NCBI RefSeq assembly: GCF_958979055.1
Contig: NC_084891.1
Span: 22,632,001-22,696,000, forward strand
Length of the DNA stretch: 64,000 bases
Origin: Alnus glutinosa
Lineage: Eukaryota; Streptophyta; Magnoliopsida; Fagales; Betulaceae
Direction of reading: 5' to 3'
The notes under the pieces are model-generated. The model saw only the letters and a program-made list of their open reading frames with translations, was not told where the DNA came from and did not search any database. A program made the translations under genes and the position numbers. Each line of letters starts with the position of its first letter. Positions within the stretch are counted from its first letter, which is position 1. This document shows positions 1 to 12,861 of the stretch, piece after piece.

Positions 1-380
1 GTGCCAATATTGTGATTCGGGGGAAGGATCAGTGAAGATTCTCCAAAATATTATTTTTTTGGCCAGTTCTTTTGATATCCACTTCATAAAATTGCAATTT
101 TTGGGTGCCCATTTGCTTAAAAAGCCTTTCCTTTCCTTTTAGAATTACAACTTGTGTAGTGCTACATGCAAAAGTGGTTCTGGGTAGATTGAATACCTTG
201 GGAAAAAATACATATTCATGGGTAGAAGAGGATTGTAAAGTGTAGGACGAAGAAACAAAGGTGTGGTAGTTTCTAGTTCAGAAATTAAGATTCAATGGAA
301 TCCTAAGAGGGTAGTTCTTGTTCTAGTGAAGAAGCTTTAAATACCGAATCACCTACGAACTTAAATTATTGGGCCCTTTG
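1..380. repeat. Dispersed repeat, copy 1
   Basis: This stretch matches 7042-7811 over nearly its whole length, starting with 'gtgccaatattgtgattcgg' in both copies and ending near 'taaataccgaatcacc'. A weaker third start of the same unit is seen near 402 ('gggtgcaaagattgtgatta'). No protein family is recognised in it. The copies flank the RABD2A gene in direct orientation, so this may be an old dispersed element or a local duplication. Confidence 0.7.
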
Positions 381-1394
381 GGAATACTAAGAAGAGAATA
401 GAGATGGGTGCAAAGATTGTGATTAGGGGGAAAAGGTTGATGAAGGAGGGTAGGCTAATGCATTGGATCTCAATCTCACCTACAAACACCTCATATTCTC
501 ATAAATATTAACTGATTTTCCACACGACTCAAATGTCAAATAATGTTTTTAGCTGAAATCAAAAATGATTTTTATGTTAAAACATTTTACGCTGAAATAA
601 ACGAACCTTTAACTTTAACTTGAAAGCAAAAGCCTTTATCCAGCTTAATTTGTCATTTCTCTAACATCTACATAAAATTATGCAACTACCACTACCACCG
701 CGACCAAAGGATGCATCACTATGCCATCACTATCATCTTGCTGAAGATCACCCCACCACTCTCAAAGTTGCCATCATATCACCTTATCTTCAACTTCTTA
801 GCATCCAACTGCAATCCAAAGATATTCCCTAGGAATTCTTTAGTACCAAAGTCGATCTAATGACTCACTTGAACTGCGGGATGTGGTTAGGAGCATTAAA
901 TATCAAAAGATTATGGGATTATCTCGGACCTAGATCTTCTAAAATTCTTAAGGAACTTATTTGGTAAGAGTTCTTTAAACTCAGATCTCTTTTACAATAG
1001 AAGGTCAAGATTTTCCCACGCCATCCATCCACTAAAATAACCTTAAAACAATAGCGAAAAAGAAAGACACAACGAAGATGAAGCATCAATAAGCCAAATC
1101 AGTAAACACTATTGACTGTAAAAGATAAGAAAAAGAATTGTTTGCCTTGCAGCTTCCGGACAAGAACAGCTAAAAAAAAAAATTAATAGATATTGCTGCT
1201 GAGCATCACATCATTTGTACAGAGACCACTTACTTAGAAACTGGAAAGAATTGAATGGCAGAACATGTAACAAAGCAAACTGACGTTAACATAATCATAC
1301 AGAATTTAGGGGGGGTTCGAATGGTCCACTTGATTCAAAGAGAAGACTGGTCTTATATGCATACATGCAATGGATCAGTATCAGAAAGAACCAA
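381..1394. other. Intergenic and RABD2A 3' flank
   Basis: AT-rich sequence with no supported gene. The part nearest 1394 (roughly 1150-1394) must hold the 3' UTR of the minus-strand RABD2A gene. No clear polyadenylation signal was singled out. Confidence 0.5.
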
Positions 1395-1863
1395 CTAAGA
1401 AGAGCAGCAGCCAGACTTCTGGTTCACAGGTTGTCCTCGTATCTGCACTGTTGGCGGCCTTGCGTTGTTCATCGGCTGACTTGCCATCCTGCAAAGGGAT
1501 GAAAGGATGAGAGAAGGCATTGGACACAGAAAGCACTTAGACAACCGTTCCAAAATTGAAGCTAAATTGTTTACTTAAATAGTCCTTTCAAAGCTCCCCA
1601 ATACCTGTTGTTCCTTGCAAAAATCATACATGGTATACCTCTTCTCTAACTAATTATTACAGTAAAGATGCAAGTGTTACATACACATAACAAGTACCTA
1701 TTCTTGATGTCAGCAGCCATGGCCATAAAAGCCTGCTCCACATTCGTAGCATTTTTCGCACTGGTCTCCATAAATGGAATACCAATTTCATCCGCAAACG
1801 CCTTAAAAAACAAGTCAGATCAAGTACACACTGTCATCTCAGTTATCAATAATCCAACAAAAG

Positions 1864-1898
<35 letters not shown>

Positions 1899-4800
1899 CA
1901 TGGGGAGTAGGCTTTACCTTAGCTGTTTCGGAAGACACAACTTTGTTAGCAGTGAGGTCAGACTTATTTCCAACCAGAAGCTTGTTTACATTCTCACTAG
2001 CATATCGGTCAATTTCACTCAACCATTGCTTGACATTGTTAAAGCTCTCTTGATCCGTCACATCATAAACTATCTGCCACATGCCAAGGACATTAGGAAA
2101 CAAATTCAAAACACACCCTGAACGTACAACCATGAGAAAGAGAGCTTACTATAATGCCATGTGCTCCACGGTAATAGCTGCTAGTGATTGTCCTGAAACG
2201 CTCTTGTCCAGCAGTGTCCCACTGCACATACCAGGAAAAAGTGAGTTTCAACATCTAGATAGAAACAATAGCGACATTCATAGAATGCTGCATTAGATAA
2301 ACAAAGATTATAAATGCCCAGAAACTAGTACAATTCCACCAAAATAAAAATAAAAGTAAACAAAAAGGGGAAGAAAAGTCTTACAATTTGAAGTTTTATG
2401 GTCTTCCCATCTTGCTCCACGGTGCGTATTTTCTAATAATAGGTGGAAAAATAAAATTATAAAATTAGGATTATATTGCTTCAAATAAAATCACATCTAT
2501 TAAAACCCACACATGACACTTACAAAGTCCACTCCAATTGTGCTAATGTAACTGTCCAGGTACGAATCATCCTATATCAACAAGACAAAAGAGAATACTT
2601 AGATAAAAGCATTAAAAAGGAAGGGGACTTTGCATTCATATCCACAAATTCTGCTCAATAAAGTTCAGTAATATCACACGCATCTTTTCAACAATGACAC
2701 ACGCATCTATTCCGTTAGTTTTACACCAAATGTTTCTTTCAGATATAACATAAGAGAGCATGCCAAGATACACAAATAAAACAATAAATTTGGCAATAGG
2801 CACAACAACTGAAATAGACAAAATGTAAAACAAGCCTGTTCATTTCAGTCACCTAAGGAGATCTAATAAAATCAACATTCAATTTCTCTCTTAAGGGATA
2901 AAACAAAAGCAATTTTAGGAAGTAAAAAATCACTATTGGTAGCTTTCTTGAGGTCTCATTTGGTTCGCGGAATAGACCCCTGAAATGGAATGACTATTCC
3001 TATAGAATAGTTATTCCTATGTTTGGTAGGGGTCTATGCACTATTCTCTTACGAAGATGAATACCTATTTCTTTCAAAGTTGAGAGGAATAGCTATTCCA
3101 ATGGGAATAGACTAGATTTTCCAAAATAAACCACTCTTATTTTTTATTTTCTTTCAAATTTTTTTTTCAACAAAAAAGAAATAGAAAAAGGAAACCCCAA
3201 CCCCCCCCCCCCTTTACGGTGGCTGGCTAACCACCCCAATGGGTGGTTGTCCAGCCCCCAAATGGCGTCGGGGGTGGTCGCACCACCCCCAGAACGCGTT
3301 GTGGTGGACCCCCAAGGCATTCCAGGGGTGGTGCGACCACCCCTAGCACCATTTGGGGGTGGCACAGGCCACCCCCGTAGACAACTCCGAGGATGGTTGT
3401 GGCCACCCCCGGCTAATGGGGCGTTCGGCAACCCATTAGTTTTCAAAAAAAAAAAAAAAAGAAGCTTTTTTTAAAAAAATTATAATATAATATAATGTGG
3501 GGTTTTTTTTTTAGTAATTTTGATTAGATTCCAATTAAAGTATATGAGTTGTTACCAAACTAAAGATTAATAATAACCATTCTATTTCACTCTCTTTTAT
3601 TCCTAGTAATAACTATTTCCCAATGAAATTCTCATTCCACAAATCAAACGAGGCCTAAGTCTTTAAATGTTTACCATTTCATAGGTTTTATTTCTGTCTT
3701 TGTAAAACTTGAGAGAGTGGAGTCTTTTACTACAGTGAATATATCGATCTACATACGTGATTAGAAGTTAACAATTAAAAATTTAGGACTAAACTATGGA
3801 TCAACATCCCAACCATCACAGATAAAAGTCTAGAGTCCGCCAAATATGTGGTTCAATGAGTAGAATCCCATACTTTCACTTTAACTCAAAAAAGTTAAAA
3901 TCATAATTTTATTTGATACACATTTCTATCAGTAAAAAATAAGTTCCTATAAGATAACAAGATAAATTAAAAGCAAGCTTTCAACAGAAAGTATAAGTAC
4001 TTAATAATGAAACCAATTTTTTCATGGAAAAAGTCATAAGACTATGAAAGTAATCAATGCAAAAACACACTCTGAAATGTGTCCTCAAAAACATTTTTCA
4101 AAGGATTATTCTTGAGAATAGCCTATCTCAGATACCATACAGAATTATGTTTCACGGGACTGTTTTTTGTTTTCAGTTTCATAAAAACAAAAATGTTAAA
4201 GACATCATGTTTGTAAGTTTTCTTTTTGGTCTATGAAACAGTTTTTAAAAGCTGTTTTAGTCGAGACAAACCAAACAGGCCCTTTATGACTTCTGTTTTT
4301 GGAAACTCATGACATGCTATATCAGCTTTAACAGAATTCATAGTAAACTATCACTTCGATTCACAATATTCAAAGTTCGTCAAATATCATATGATCACCA
4401 ATTTAAGATAACGATCCTCTTGCAACTTGATAAAAGGTATCAAATTTTCCTCTTTTATAAGTAAAAAAGGAAAAGGATAAAAATTTACACAGAACCCACG
4501 GAAAGATTAAGAAAACAAAATTAAGCCAATGAATTGATAGAATATCCAGAGAGGTCTATAAGCATTAGGTAACGCAAATTCAAATATATGAGCAAGAAAA
4601 ATATTAATTGACACGTGATAAAGGCTGGTATTTCGTATTTTGACCGCTTACAGCAAATCTCAGAAGAAGACATGATTTGCCAACTCCAGAGTCTCCAATC
4701 AGCAAAAGCTTGAATAAATAGTCACTGCAGTAGAGAACGTGAATCAATAAATCTTTCGTTGCAGTTTCATCTATCATATAAACTTTTTTTTTCTTTTCAT

Positions 4801-5817
4801 GAAGCAAAAATATGAATCTCTGTATTTAGAACAAAAGAATTCATTGGGTTAAAGACAAACATTAGTGGGGCCTTATCAAAAAGAATAAGTAATATCTTCA
4901 ATTAAATGCTCATGCGTGATCTTTTTGTTGTGAGGCACATGATATGGCACAGCAGCAAATGGTATTCATGTAGCCTAATCCAGCATATACTTAACTTGAG
5001 AGAAGTATATAATTTAGAAAATAGCTTGCAAGAGAATGGAGGAAACATGTCTGGAGTCTTTTCAAGGTAAAAATAATCTGATAATCACAATCATTCACAA
5101 AAGAGGAATCTGTGAATTGAACCACACAATTGCATGCAGAGATAGACAAATAGAGTTATGCAATCAAGCTAAACATTCAGATCTGAAACCTAACACGGTT
5201 AACTTATGGACCTAACAATGAAAGATTCTATCGGAAAATAGAAATTTAAAAATAAACCTTCAAAAGTTCATCGGAAGCACAAAAAAACAAAATCCCCATT
5301 TCAGATCTAAAAGGATGAGGGAATTGATGCTTCAGATTGGTTGCCGACAAACGATTAGAAACCAAACAGTATGACAATTGAATATACGCAACCCCGAATT
5401 ATCAATGAAGAAATCATCGCTAAAACCACTTTGTCCCCCTTTTTGTCGGTAACCAAACAGGAAGGCAAACTTAACTTAATTTCCTAAAGACGAAAAAAGA
5501 AAAAGTTAATTTGCAAATTCCACAAAACCATCAGAGATCTAAAAATATTGGCAAATTCACAACCATTTGGTATCCACCGCCGTGTAAAGTACAAAACTAT
5601 CAGAGATCTAAATAGATTGTCAAATTCACAACTGTTTGGTCGCGGAAAGCACAAAGAAAACAATAATTGGAAAAGAATTTTGTATTTCCAACGGATTCAA
5701 CACTTTATTTTTTTCTATTCATTTTCATTTTCTGGGCGACCAAACAGAGGTTAGTTAAAGCTGTAATAATCGAGATAAGGAGATTGAGATAGGAGAGGCT
5801 TACTATTCAGGATTCAT
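1395..5817 (-). CDS. RABD2A: Rab1/RabD2-type small GTPase, eight exons
   Basis: A Rab GTPase that cycles between GDP and GTP and directs ER-to-Golgi vesicle traffic. Coding exons on the minus strand are 5804-5817, 4652-4724, 2524-2571, 2385-2432, 2150-2221, 1918-2073, 1698-1801 and 1395-1488. They sum to 609 nt (202 residues plus stop), and all introns are GT-AG. Seen in the protein: P-loop GDSGVGKS (residues 15-22), WDTAGQE (62-68), NKSD (121-124), ETSAK (149-153) and a C-terminal GCCSS whose cysteines would be geranylgeranylated. Starting at MNPEY and 202 residues long, it has the usual size of plant RABD2. Features such as IIIVYDVTD and [15 protein letters not shown] recall Arabidopsis RABD2a more than RABD2b/c, from memory. 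Intron 2 is 2.1 kb and holds a MITE. No lesion is seen, so the gene looks functional. Confidence 0.97.
2952..3655. mobile_element. Tourist-like MITE in RABD2A intron 2
   Basis: Terminal inverted repeats face each other: left 'ggtctcatttggttcgcgga', right the complement of 'ggcctcgtttgatttgtgga'. Flanks TGA and TAA fit a decayed 3-bp TWA target site of PIF/Harbinger MITEs. The centre (3200-3425) is unusually GC-rich, with many 'ccaccccc' and 'gggtggt' blocks that can fold on themselves. It is about 704 bp long and non-coding. Confidence 0.7.
5522..5661. repeat. Tandem duplication of about 70 bp in RABD2A intron 1
   Basis: Two adjacent copies share 'atcagagatctaaa', then 'aaattcacaac' and 'tttggt'. 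They lie inside the first intron, about 150-280 bp from the start-codon exon. Confidence 0.6.
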
Positions 5818-6080
5818 GACTGATATTCTGCTGGTGGCGGTGGTAGTCGATCTGTGAAGAGCTCGACCCGAATTCGACCGATCAGACCGGGAACGTTGAC
5901 AGGGTAATGGCGAAGGAAAGCTGTGAGAGAGAGGAATTCTTTTAGGAAATTAGGAATACGTGAAACCGAAATGGGAAAAGGAGAAAGTGGACTCTGACGA
6001 AACCGAAAAGGTCGGGTTTGCACGGATCTGGGTATGGAGCATGGAGCCCTCGAGAATAAGGAAAATGTTTTACCACCCAA
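5818..6080 (-). promoter_or_regulatory. RABD2A 5' UTR and proximal promoter region
   Basis: This stretch lies directly upstream (minus strand) of the RABD2A start codon and is more GC-rich than its surroundings, as expected for a 5' leader. No TATA box was found with confidence, which is common for housekeeping genes. Confidence 0.45.
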
Positions 6081-7041
6081 ATTTTTTTCTGAAATAACGT
6101 AATATATAGTGACACATTTTTTAGAATAATAAATTTTATTTGGGAATTAATTTTTGAAAAGAAAATAAATTTATAAGTGGAGCACTTCTCTAACAATAAA
6201 TGACAAATGAACATTATCTTATTAAAATATCCAAATACGATTCTTGCAAGAAAATAAAATAATTGATGTGTAAATCAATACCGAAATAAGACATTCTTTA
6301 CCACTAATGCTATGCGGAATTGGAGTAGGTATACATATTATTGATGACGTTTGTGGGGTGCTCAATTGTATGCAAAGTTGGTACATTGGTCATGTTAGTA
6401 GAAAGGTAAATTTTGATTATCATAGATTAATCAAAACAGTTGTTAAACGAGTCATGGATCAGATATAGATGGAATAAATCTTTAATTGTATCCATGACTT
6501 AGTTTTGTTAGAGCAACTTGCTCTATTTTTATGAGTTCAATGAAACTTGAATTATTATAATAAAAAAAATGTTATATATCATCACTTTATTTTATTTTTA
6601 TCACCAAAGTTGAGTCTTTTAAAATTTTCATTAGAGTTGGGATTGATCATAGTTAAATGTATATCAAATAATAAGTTTAATAGCCATATCCACTTTATTG
6701 GATAAAAATAAAATAAAATAATTGTATATAGTATTACTCCTTCTTCACCCTTTGTGTCCTCCAATGAGATATGAACATGTTAATATGGAACGAGAAAATA
6801 GAATAGGAAGAAAACATTAGAATTTTTTTTCGACTCATCGACAAAAACCATAGTTTTTTCTTAGAAAAATCTCTCATATTATAAAAGTGTAACCCAGCTT
6901 TCAAGCCACCCGCAAATTATCAGTCGTCAAGGCTTCAAAATAAGTTTTACGTACCGATTAAAGAGTACCCAAATTATAATTTCATCGGTTTGATTATTAG
7001 GCCGAGATAGAATACCTAGAAGATGATAGAGAGGGAGACGG
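6081..7041. other. Intergenic, no gene seen
   Basis: AT-rich sequence upstream of RABD2A. No open frame with recognisable similarity and no clear repeat boundary was found. Confidence 0.5.
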
Positions 7042-7811
7042 GTGCCAATATTGTGATTCGGGGGAAGGGTCGGTAAAGATTCTCCCAAATATTCATTTTT
7101 TGGCCAATTCTTTTTATACCCACTTTATAAAATTGCCATTTTTTAGTGCCCATTTGCTTAAAAGCCTTTCTTTTCCTTTAAAATTCCAACTTGCTTAGGG
7201 CTACAAGCAAAAGTGGTTATGGGTAGATTGAATACCTTTCGAAAAAAAAAAAAAAAAAAATTGTTGGGAATGATTCTACTCCAAGTTGAATTGGGATAGT
7301 AGTCTCATTTCATGTCTAATTATGACTCATTGCAGAATCTGATCAACAGTCAAACTCCCAGTTGAATGGGAATATGACTCCTAAACCAAATCAAACTCTA
7401 GGCACTCTTAGTTTAAGTTGGAGTAGAAAACTTAATTCAGGTTTAACACTACCTTTATGCCTATAAATAGGCCCAACCCTAGGTATAGATGAGAGACTGA
7501 TTTTTTTATGCATTGAACATACTTTTTTCTCATAACCTAATTTAAGCATCAAAGCTCTCTTAGTTTTAATTGTTTTATAGTAATCATGGTAGCATGAAGA
7601 GCATCGAAAAACGTACAGTTCACACCATACCGAAAATTGTCCCAGCACATATTAATGGGTAAAAGAGGATTGCAAAGTGTTGGACGAAACGCGTGGTAGT
7701 TTCTAGTTTTGAAATTAAGATTCAATGGAGTCCTTAATAGGGAAGTTCTTCTTCTAGTGCAGAAACTTTAAATACCGAATCACCAAAGAAATTATATTAT
7801 TGAGCCCTCTT
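7042..7811. repeat. Dispersed repeat, copy 2, interrupted by a solo LTR
   Basis: Second copy of the repeat at 1-380, in the same orientation. The match stops at about 7245 and resumes at 'attaatgggtaaaagagg' (7651). Copy 1 therefore serves as an empty-site reference for the insertion at 7262-7647. Confidence 0.7.
7262..7647. mobile_element. Solo LTR, 386 bp
   Basis: The insert starts TGTTGGGA and ends TCCCAGCA, the short inverted ends of an LTR, and holds a TATA-like 'tataaatag' at about 7461. It is absent from copy 1 of the host repeat. No clear target duplication was found. It is a fossil of an LTR retrotransposon reduced to one LTR; the superfamily is not determined. Confidence 0.65.
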
Positions 7812-7907
7812 TATTCTATTTTCAAGTCATTCCCAAGTGGTCACGAGAATAGGTGTTCCAATGTTATTTCATTCTCCATTATTCTATTTTAATATAATAA
7901 TAAAAAA

Positions 7908-7947
<40 letters not shown>

Positions 7948-8144
7948 ACCTATTATTTGTCTTAATAAAATAGTCATTTATTCTATCCACTAAACGTCTA
8001 AAGCAATGTGCTGCATTTGCGTGTGATCAAAATGGAAATTCCCACAAATTTGATTGGGTTCCAATCTTTACTTTTTCTGGGCAAGATGCAGGTGCATAGT
8101 AGTGTGATTAATTACTCAAGGAAAATGAAAGCCGTCATTTGAAT

Positions 8145-10161
8145 CTATCGGCCGATTCGTTTGAATCTTTGGCCCGATTTGCTTGAATATCTGACTTGTT
8201 TCGGCGAGTCCATGTCCCCCAAATCCAGTATCGGTAAAACTCCAGTTTGAGTACCATCACTATCATTGTCGAATTCTCCATCAAGTGACAATCCCTCGAT
8301 TCTTCCCATCATCGAATCAGCCTTAAATCCCACATCTACCTCTGCATAATAACAAAGAAACATGTCATAATCCCACATCAAGTGACACTCGGTCTTGTTT
8401 GGTTGCCTAGAAGACACGGCACATTAAAGGAAAAAAAAAAACCTTTTCCTATAATTAAGAAATTTGATCATTAGTGATTAATTAACTTATTAGCGACAAC
8501 TTTTGGGTACGTTGTGCAACGACCCAAATTTGTCATTTACTAAATTTTTCTTTGATTTTCTTTAAATTTAGGGAACAAAACTACTTTTTACTTTCCTATT
8601 CAAATACACTCCACAATAACTTCTCTTATTTTTTCTTATATCAATTAAATATTCTTTCCTTACAAATATAAGTTTGCACAAATAAAAAGCAAAAAGATGA
8701 GAGATGAGAGAGGAAAAACAAATATTTTGCATTAAAATAATGGACTCTTTTCGTTCTCTACAAATTGGTAGAACTGTAGCATTTGATTATCTGTTGTAGG
8801 TGGTTTTTTTGATATTTTTTTTATATGTAAGGAAGGTAATGGGTTATAAAGAAGCTGTTGTGAATGTTCTAATGCTACAAAAATATATTACATTCGCCAT
8901 GACAATAAGGTCATTGCTAATAAAAAATTTTCGTGCACCAGATGTTGCAGGAACCCATTAGCGACAATGTGGTTGTAAGGGGTGGTGCTACCTCGAGGCT
9001 TCTCAAAGTTTTTCTTAAAAAAAAAAAAAAATTCACTTTTAAATTTTTATTTTTTTAATTTTGCCCTCCTATATTTTGCTCCCAAATCTCAAATGTTGAC
9101 TCCACAGTTGGTGGTTGCCATTGGCAACTACAAATTCGTTGCTAATTATATTATATCAGCAACGACTCTTTTGTCGTTGCAAATATATTACTTTTTTTAC
9201 TGATAACTGATCTGATTATTATAAAATGGCTAATTAGCCTAAATCACAAAATAGAGCTGTTCTTTTTGGTGTTATTTAGCCTAAGAATGGTGTAACACAA
9301 ATTGTTAATTTTCTTTACACTGGGGCGGAACTGTCCCTATAGCTTGGATAGAATTCCTCTCAAAAAAATTTAAAAATTTCTAATTTTTTTTTTTTTTTTA
9401 ATTTTATGGTTTTTTATGTATTTGACCCTAGAGTAAACTTTTTACCCTTAAAATTTTTATTTTTCAATTACGTCCCATCATCTAAAATCCTACTTCCACC
9501 CAGCTTTACGGATATGATCTCATGATTTCATGATCCAATTTATAATAGAATATAGATAATTGAAAAGCAGACAAAAAGATCGATCAAAACAAAATAAAAA
9601 ACAAAATTACATTATTTTCTTTTAATGGTGTGCTTGAAATTACGAATTTGTAGATAAAAAGTATAATTTTAAATTAAATTGTAGAAAATAAATCGTTTAA
9701 TAATTGCGTTTTTTTAAAAATTACAATTTGAAAACGCAGAAAATTACTTTTTCAAATCGTAGCCAATAGAATAGTTTTTTAAAAACGCATAATTTTAAAT
9801 ATTAACATGCAATTTTAAAGGTCTAACTGTACGTTATGAAATATTAAACCTAAACGGACCCTAAAACGAAAAGAGAAAATTGGGATTCCGCCACCAGTAA
9901 TTTACCTGGATTAGAAAATAACCAAAGAATAATGGCGCAGAGGAGGAGGACAAATGGTATAACATGCACAGCATTCTCAGCAAACTTGACACGTGCCCTC
10001 TCCTTCTTAGCTAACTCGGCGATAGGGTCATACACAGGCAGCTCATTGCCTTCAAAGGAAGGTGTCAGTCTCAGGCTCGCCGGCTCATTAGGCGAGGGTG
10101 ACGACCCATGCATGAAGTACTGATCGTCGGAGACGCGGCTCCAGCTCGCCGATCTATACAT
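8145..10161 (-). CDS. Small single-pass membrane protein, two exons
   Basis: Exons on the minus strand are 9906-10161 (256 nt) and 8145-8341 (197 nt), joined through a GT-AG intron of 1564 bp into a 150-residue protein. The splice joins SNP to EVDVG in frame. Residues 1-64 are polar and begin MYRSASWSRVSD. One hydrophobic segment at about 65-83 (VIPFVLLLCAIILWLF) is a likely membrane span, preceded by a basic stretch (AKKERARVKF). The C-terminal part (86-150) is acidic, then basic (GQRFKRIGR). It resembles a small plant-specific family of uncharacterised transmembrane proteins, recognised from memory by the MYRSASW start. No enzymatic motif is seen and the function is unknown. Confidence 0.85.
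8480..9190. repeat. Unclassified repeat with 'gcaacgac' motifs in the intron
   Basis: Recurrent 'ttagcgacaa', 'gcaacgac' and 'gttgctaat' words occur, in both orientations. A perfect 8-bp stem 'gcaacgac...gtcgttgc' lies at 9159-9180. Such subterminal words are common in plant CACTA and Harbinger derivatives, but no ends were defined. Confidence 0.35.
9321..9503. mobile_element. hAT-like MITE, degraded copy
   Basis: The element runs from 'tggggcggaact' to 'tacttccacccag' (183 bp). The flanking 8-bp sequences 'ctttacac' and 'ctttacgg' match at 6 of 8 positions, fitting an aged 8-bp hAT target duplication. It is the same family as 14704-14900 and sits in the intron of the membrane-protein gene. 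Confidence 0.65.
9625..9865. repeat. MITE family A ('gcgttttt' type), copy 1
   Basis: AT-rich sequence with 'acgaatttgtagataaaaag', 'aaattgtagaaaataaatcg', 'tgcgtttttttaaaaattac' and an end like 'taaacggaccct'. Similar sequence recurs at 38864-39064, 44385-44665 and 50750-50890. The exact ends are uncertain. Confidence 0.55.
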
Positions 10162-10593
10162 GCTTGAATTTTCCTTGTCAAGAACAAAAATGGAAGAAAG
10201 AAGAATGAGAAGTAATGGGACGTGTCTGTCTAAAAGAAAGAAAGCTGTACGTTCAGTCCAAGAAAAGTGGCTTGTATTTGGGTGATGTGTTGAAACTTAT
10301 TTGCTTTGACTGCCCTTGTTTTGTGTGATTGTGTGGCATAATAGATTGACTGGATCTAGCTTTTTGACCTTTTCCGATCTGCGTGTGTCTGCAACCGGCC
10401 GGCCTTGGTGTGAACATATCCTTTTTACGCATTTGGGGGCCAAATTTTTTCTCTCTTTTTGGTGATAAAGGTCGGAATTTGTCAAATTTTTAAAATATTC
10501 CCATAAATAGGGTTGAAGCTTCCAGAAACCGAAATGCATCCGGTTCATATCTCAAATTCCTATATTTTACTTTTCGGTTAAAGTGTTTACTAA
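10162..10593. other. 5' flank of the membrane-protein gene
   Basis: Presumed 5' UTR and promoter of the minus-strand gene ending at 10161. No confident TATA box was assigned. Confidence 0.4.
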
Positions 10594-11390
10594 TGTTGGG
10601 TAATTATCTATACCCAAACCGAAAATGGGTATCTGGAGTGGCCCAGCCCAACCAAGCCTAGTAGATTGGCCCAATCAACTAATCATATCCTCTTTGGATA
10701 ATGAGTTCCTGTTCAGATAGTGAGACCTTCTCGGAATGGCGAAGTTCTTGTTCGGGTAGAAGACTGACTCTTCGGAGAGAAGCCGATACCAAGCCATTAG
10801 AACCGCTTAGTGTTTGGAACTTCATGGTTGTAACAAGGGCACCTCGGCAAAGAATTGCATAAAGTGCGCACCTCGTTAACAATTACAAAGAGTTCGAGAC
10901 AGAAGATTCCCGCATTTATTAAGATCTTTGAACATTTATTAGACAAAAGATTAAATGGTCAAATCAGGTCAAAAGACAAGGCGGATGGCAAACATCACGT
11001 ATTGCTCCTCAGGTCGGCTCATCATGCCAAGAGGTCAGAACGCCATAAATGGTTGTCGATCATGTCACATTTGGTCACTGTTTACCTACGCTAAGTAAAT
11101 AGTAAACTGGAGATTCGGACAGCTCACACGCACAAATTCATAAAAAATAGGTGGTATAAATAGAAGCCATAAATCCGATAATACCTAACTTCTCTGATAG
11201 CATTTACTCTCCTTCTCAAAAAACCCTCACTGATTTCACCATCGAATGAGGCGTTGTCGACCAACTTCCGACAAGCTTTTATTATTATGTAGGTAACGAC
11301 ATACGGAGTTTGGCAGACCCGCTCGAATACCCAATCCAACAGAGGACCAATCATACGCTGACACGTCACCATTCGAAAACTGAAGCAACA
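10594..11390. mobile_element. Solo LTR, 797 bp
   Basis: It starts TGTTG and ends CAACA. The flanks 'actaa' (10589-10593) and 'actac' (11391-11395) match at 4 of 5 positions, as expected for an aged 5-bp target duplication. A promoter-like 'tataaatag' is present near 11155. No internal coding part remains. It is a fossil LTR; the Gypsy-like look is a guess. Confidence 0.65.
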
Positions 11391-11395
11391 ACTAC

Positions 11396-12861
11396 TATAT
11401 TTGTTCTGAGAAGAGAAAACTTAAAACAAAAACTCACCTATGGAAATGGTTCACATTATTTTTTTTTATTTTTTTTGAAGGTTAAATACCCTTTCAGTCT
11501 CTGTTTTTTAACATTTTTTTTTTCTACCTAGGTTTGAGATGGTACTTTCGTGAGTCCATCTTTTACTTCATTTTTATTATTTTTCCTTGTCAATGAAACT
11601 AATAGGTTTTCACGCCAAACCAATCAAAACATGTCATGTGGTCATATGCTTTACTAAAAATAAAAATAAAAAATTACATACTTCTAGGGTTTCATCTCCT
11701 AATTCCATTTCAAATATGCACATCTCAATCACTCAAACTTCCCTAATTCCTCTAATTCTTTCATGCGATTTGTTACTTAATTTTACGAGCTTGAGCGCGC
11801 GACTTTGATTTTGTTTGTCAATCACTGAACCACCATGTGCAATGAGTTGGAGCAGGACCAAGTTCCGAGTTGACGCTGACTCGTTAACAACGGGTCACCA
11901 TCTTCAAATCATTTGGAGTTTTGCGTTGATGGGTCACTCGGTCGATCACCGTCTTTGACTCGTTAGGAACAGTTGTTTCTTTGGTTGACTTTGTTAGAGT
12001 CTGGAGGATGTGGATGGCGGGGAAGACTCGTTTAAAGTCATCCGAGTTTCACTGGATTTCGAGTTGTTGGGTCTTGTGATCTTTATATTCTTGGTATAGT
12101 GGTTAGCGCTTCAAGTGATAATTTGGTCCTCGAATTTGTTGAATTTCTTGCATGTATATGTTGGTCATTTGAAGTTGTTGCAATCTCTATGTATGCAAAG
12201 TAATTGTAAAGACTTCAATAAATAATGGCACAAAATATGGTTAATTTGGGTTATGAGGTAAGGCCCATTGTCAGCACAGCATCCTAATTAAGAGGGATAA
12301 AAAAATGTGAAGCAAAAAAATGTGCTAAAACCATTGGTGGCATAAAAAAATTATGCATAGGAGAAGCATTTATTGATATATATTCTAAAATAAAGTTGCA
12401 TATATTTCAAATTGTGGTTACATACAAGGTTTGAAAGAATAATATGGGCCACTCAAAAAAGAAAGAAAGAATAATATGGGACTCATTTTGAGTCATAAAT
12501 TTGGTCCAGTTGAAAATAGACATAATATCACGAGAAGTATGACAAAGGCAACCATGATCCTATATTGATGTTTTCAATGAAAAATATTGTTTTAGAGATG
12601 ACACTAACAAACTTTGGTAATAAAAGTTTGAGATAATAAAGATTACAATATCTAATTTTCAAAATGACCTATGTGGCCTAGGTAAGAGAATGTTAGAAAT
12701 TTTGTATAAATAGGCCTACATAGCTCATATAATCATAAATTGTATATTGTCAAATAAGATATGAGTGGTGTCAGTAAGGTCAATTAAGTGTAATCAATGC
12801 AATAATATGATCGAGAGCTATTGACATATCTCCATAAGCATAATTTTTTGGTTATCACACG
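11396..12861. other. Intergenic, no gene seen
   Basis: Mixed AT-rich sequence with a somewhat GC-richer stretch at 11800-12120. No reading frame with a recognisable product was found on either strand. Confidence 0.5.

Noticed and set aside
3144-3474. Proline- and glycine-rich frames on both strands
   Set aside because: They fall in the GC-rich core of the MITE in the RABD2A intron.
10855-11372. Open frames of about 80 codons on both strands
   Set aside because: They lie in the solo LTR and match no family.
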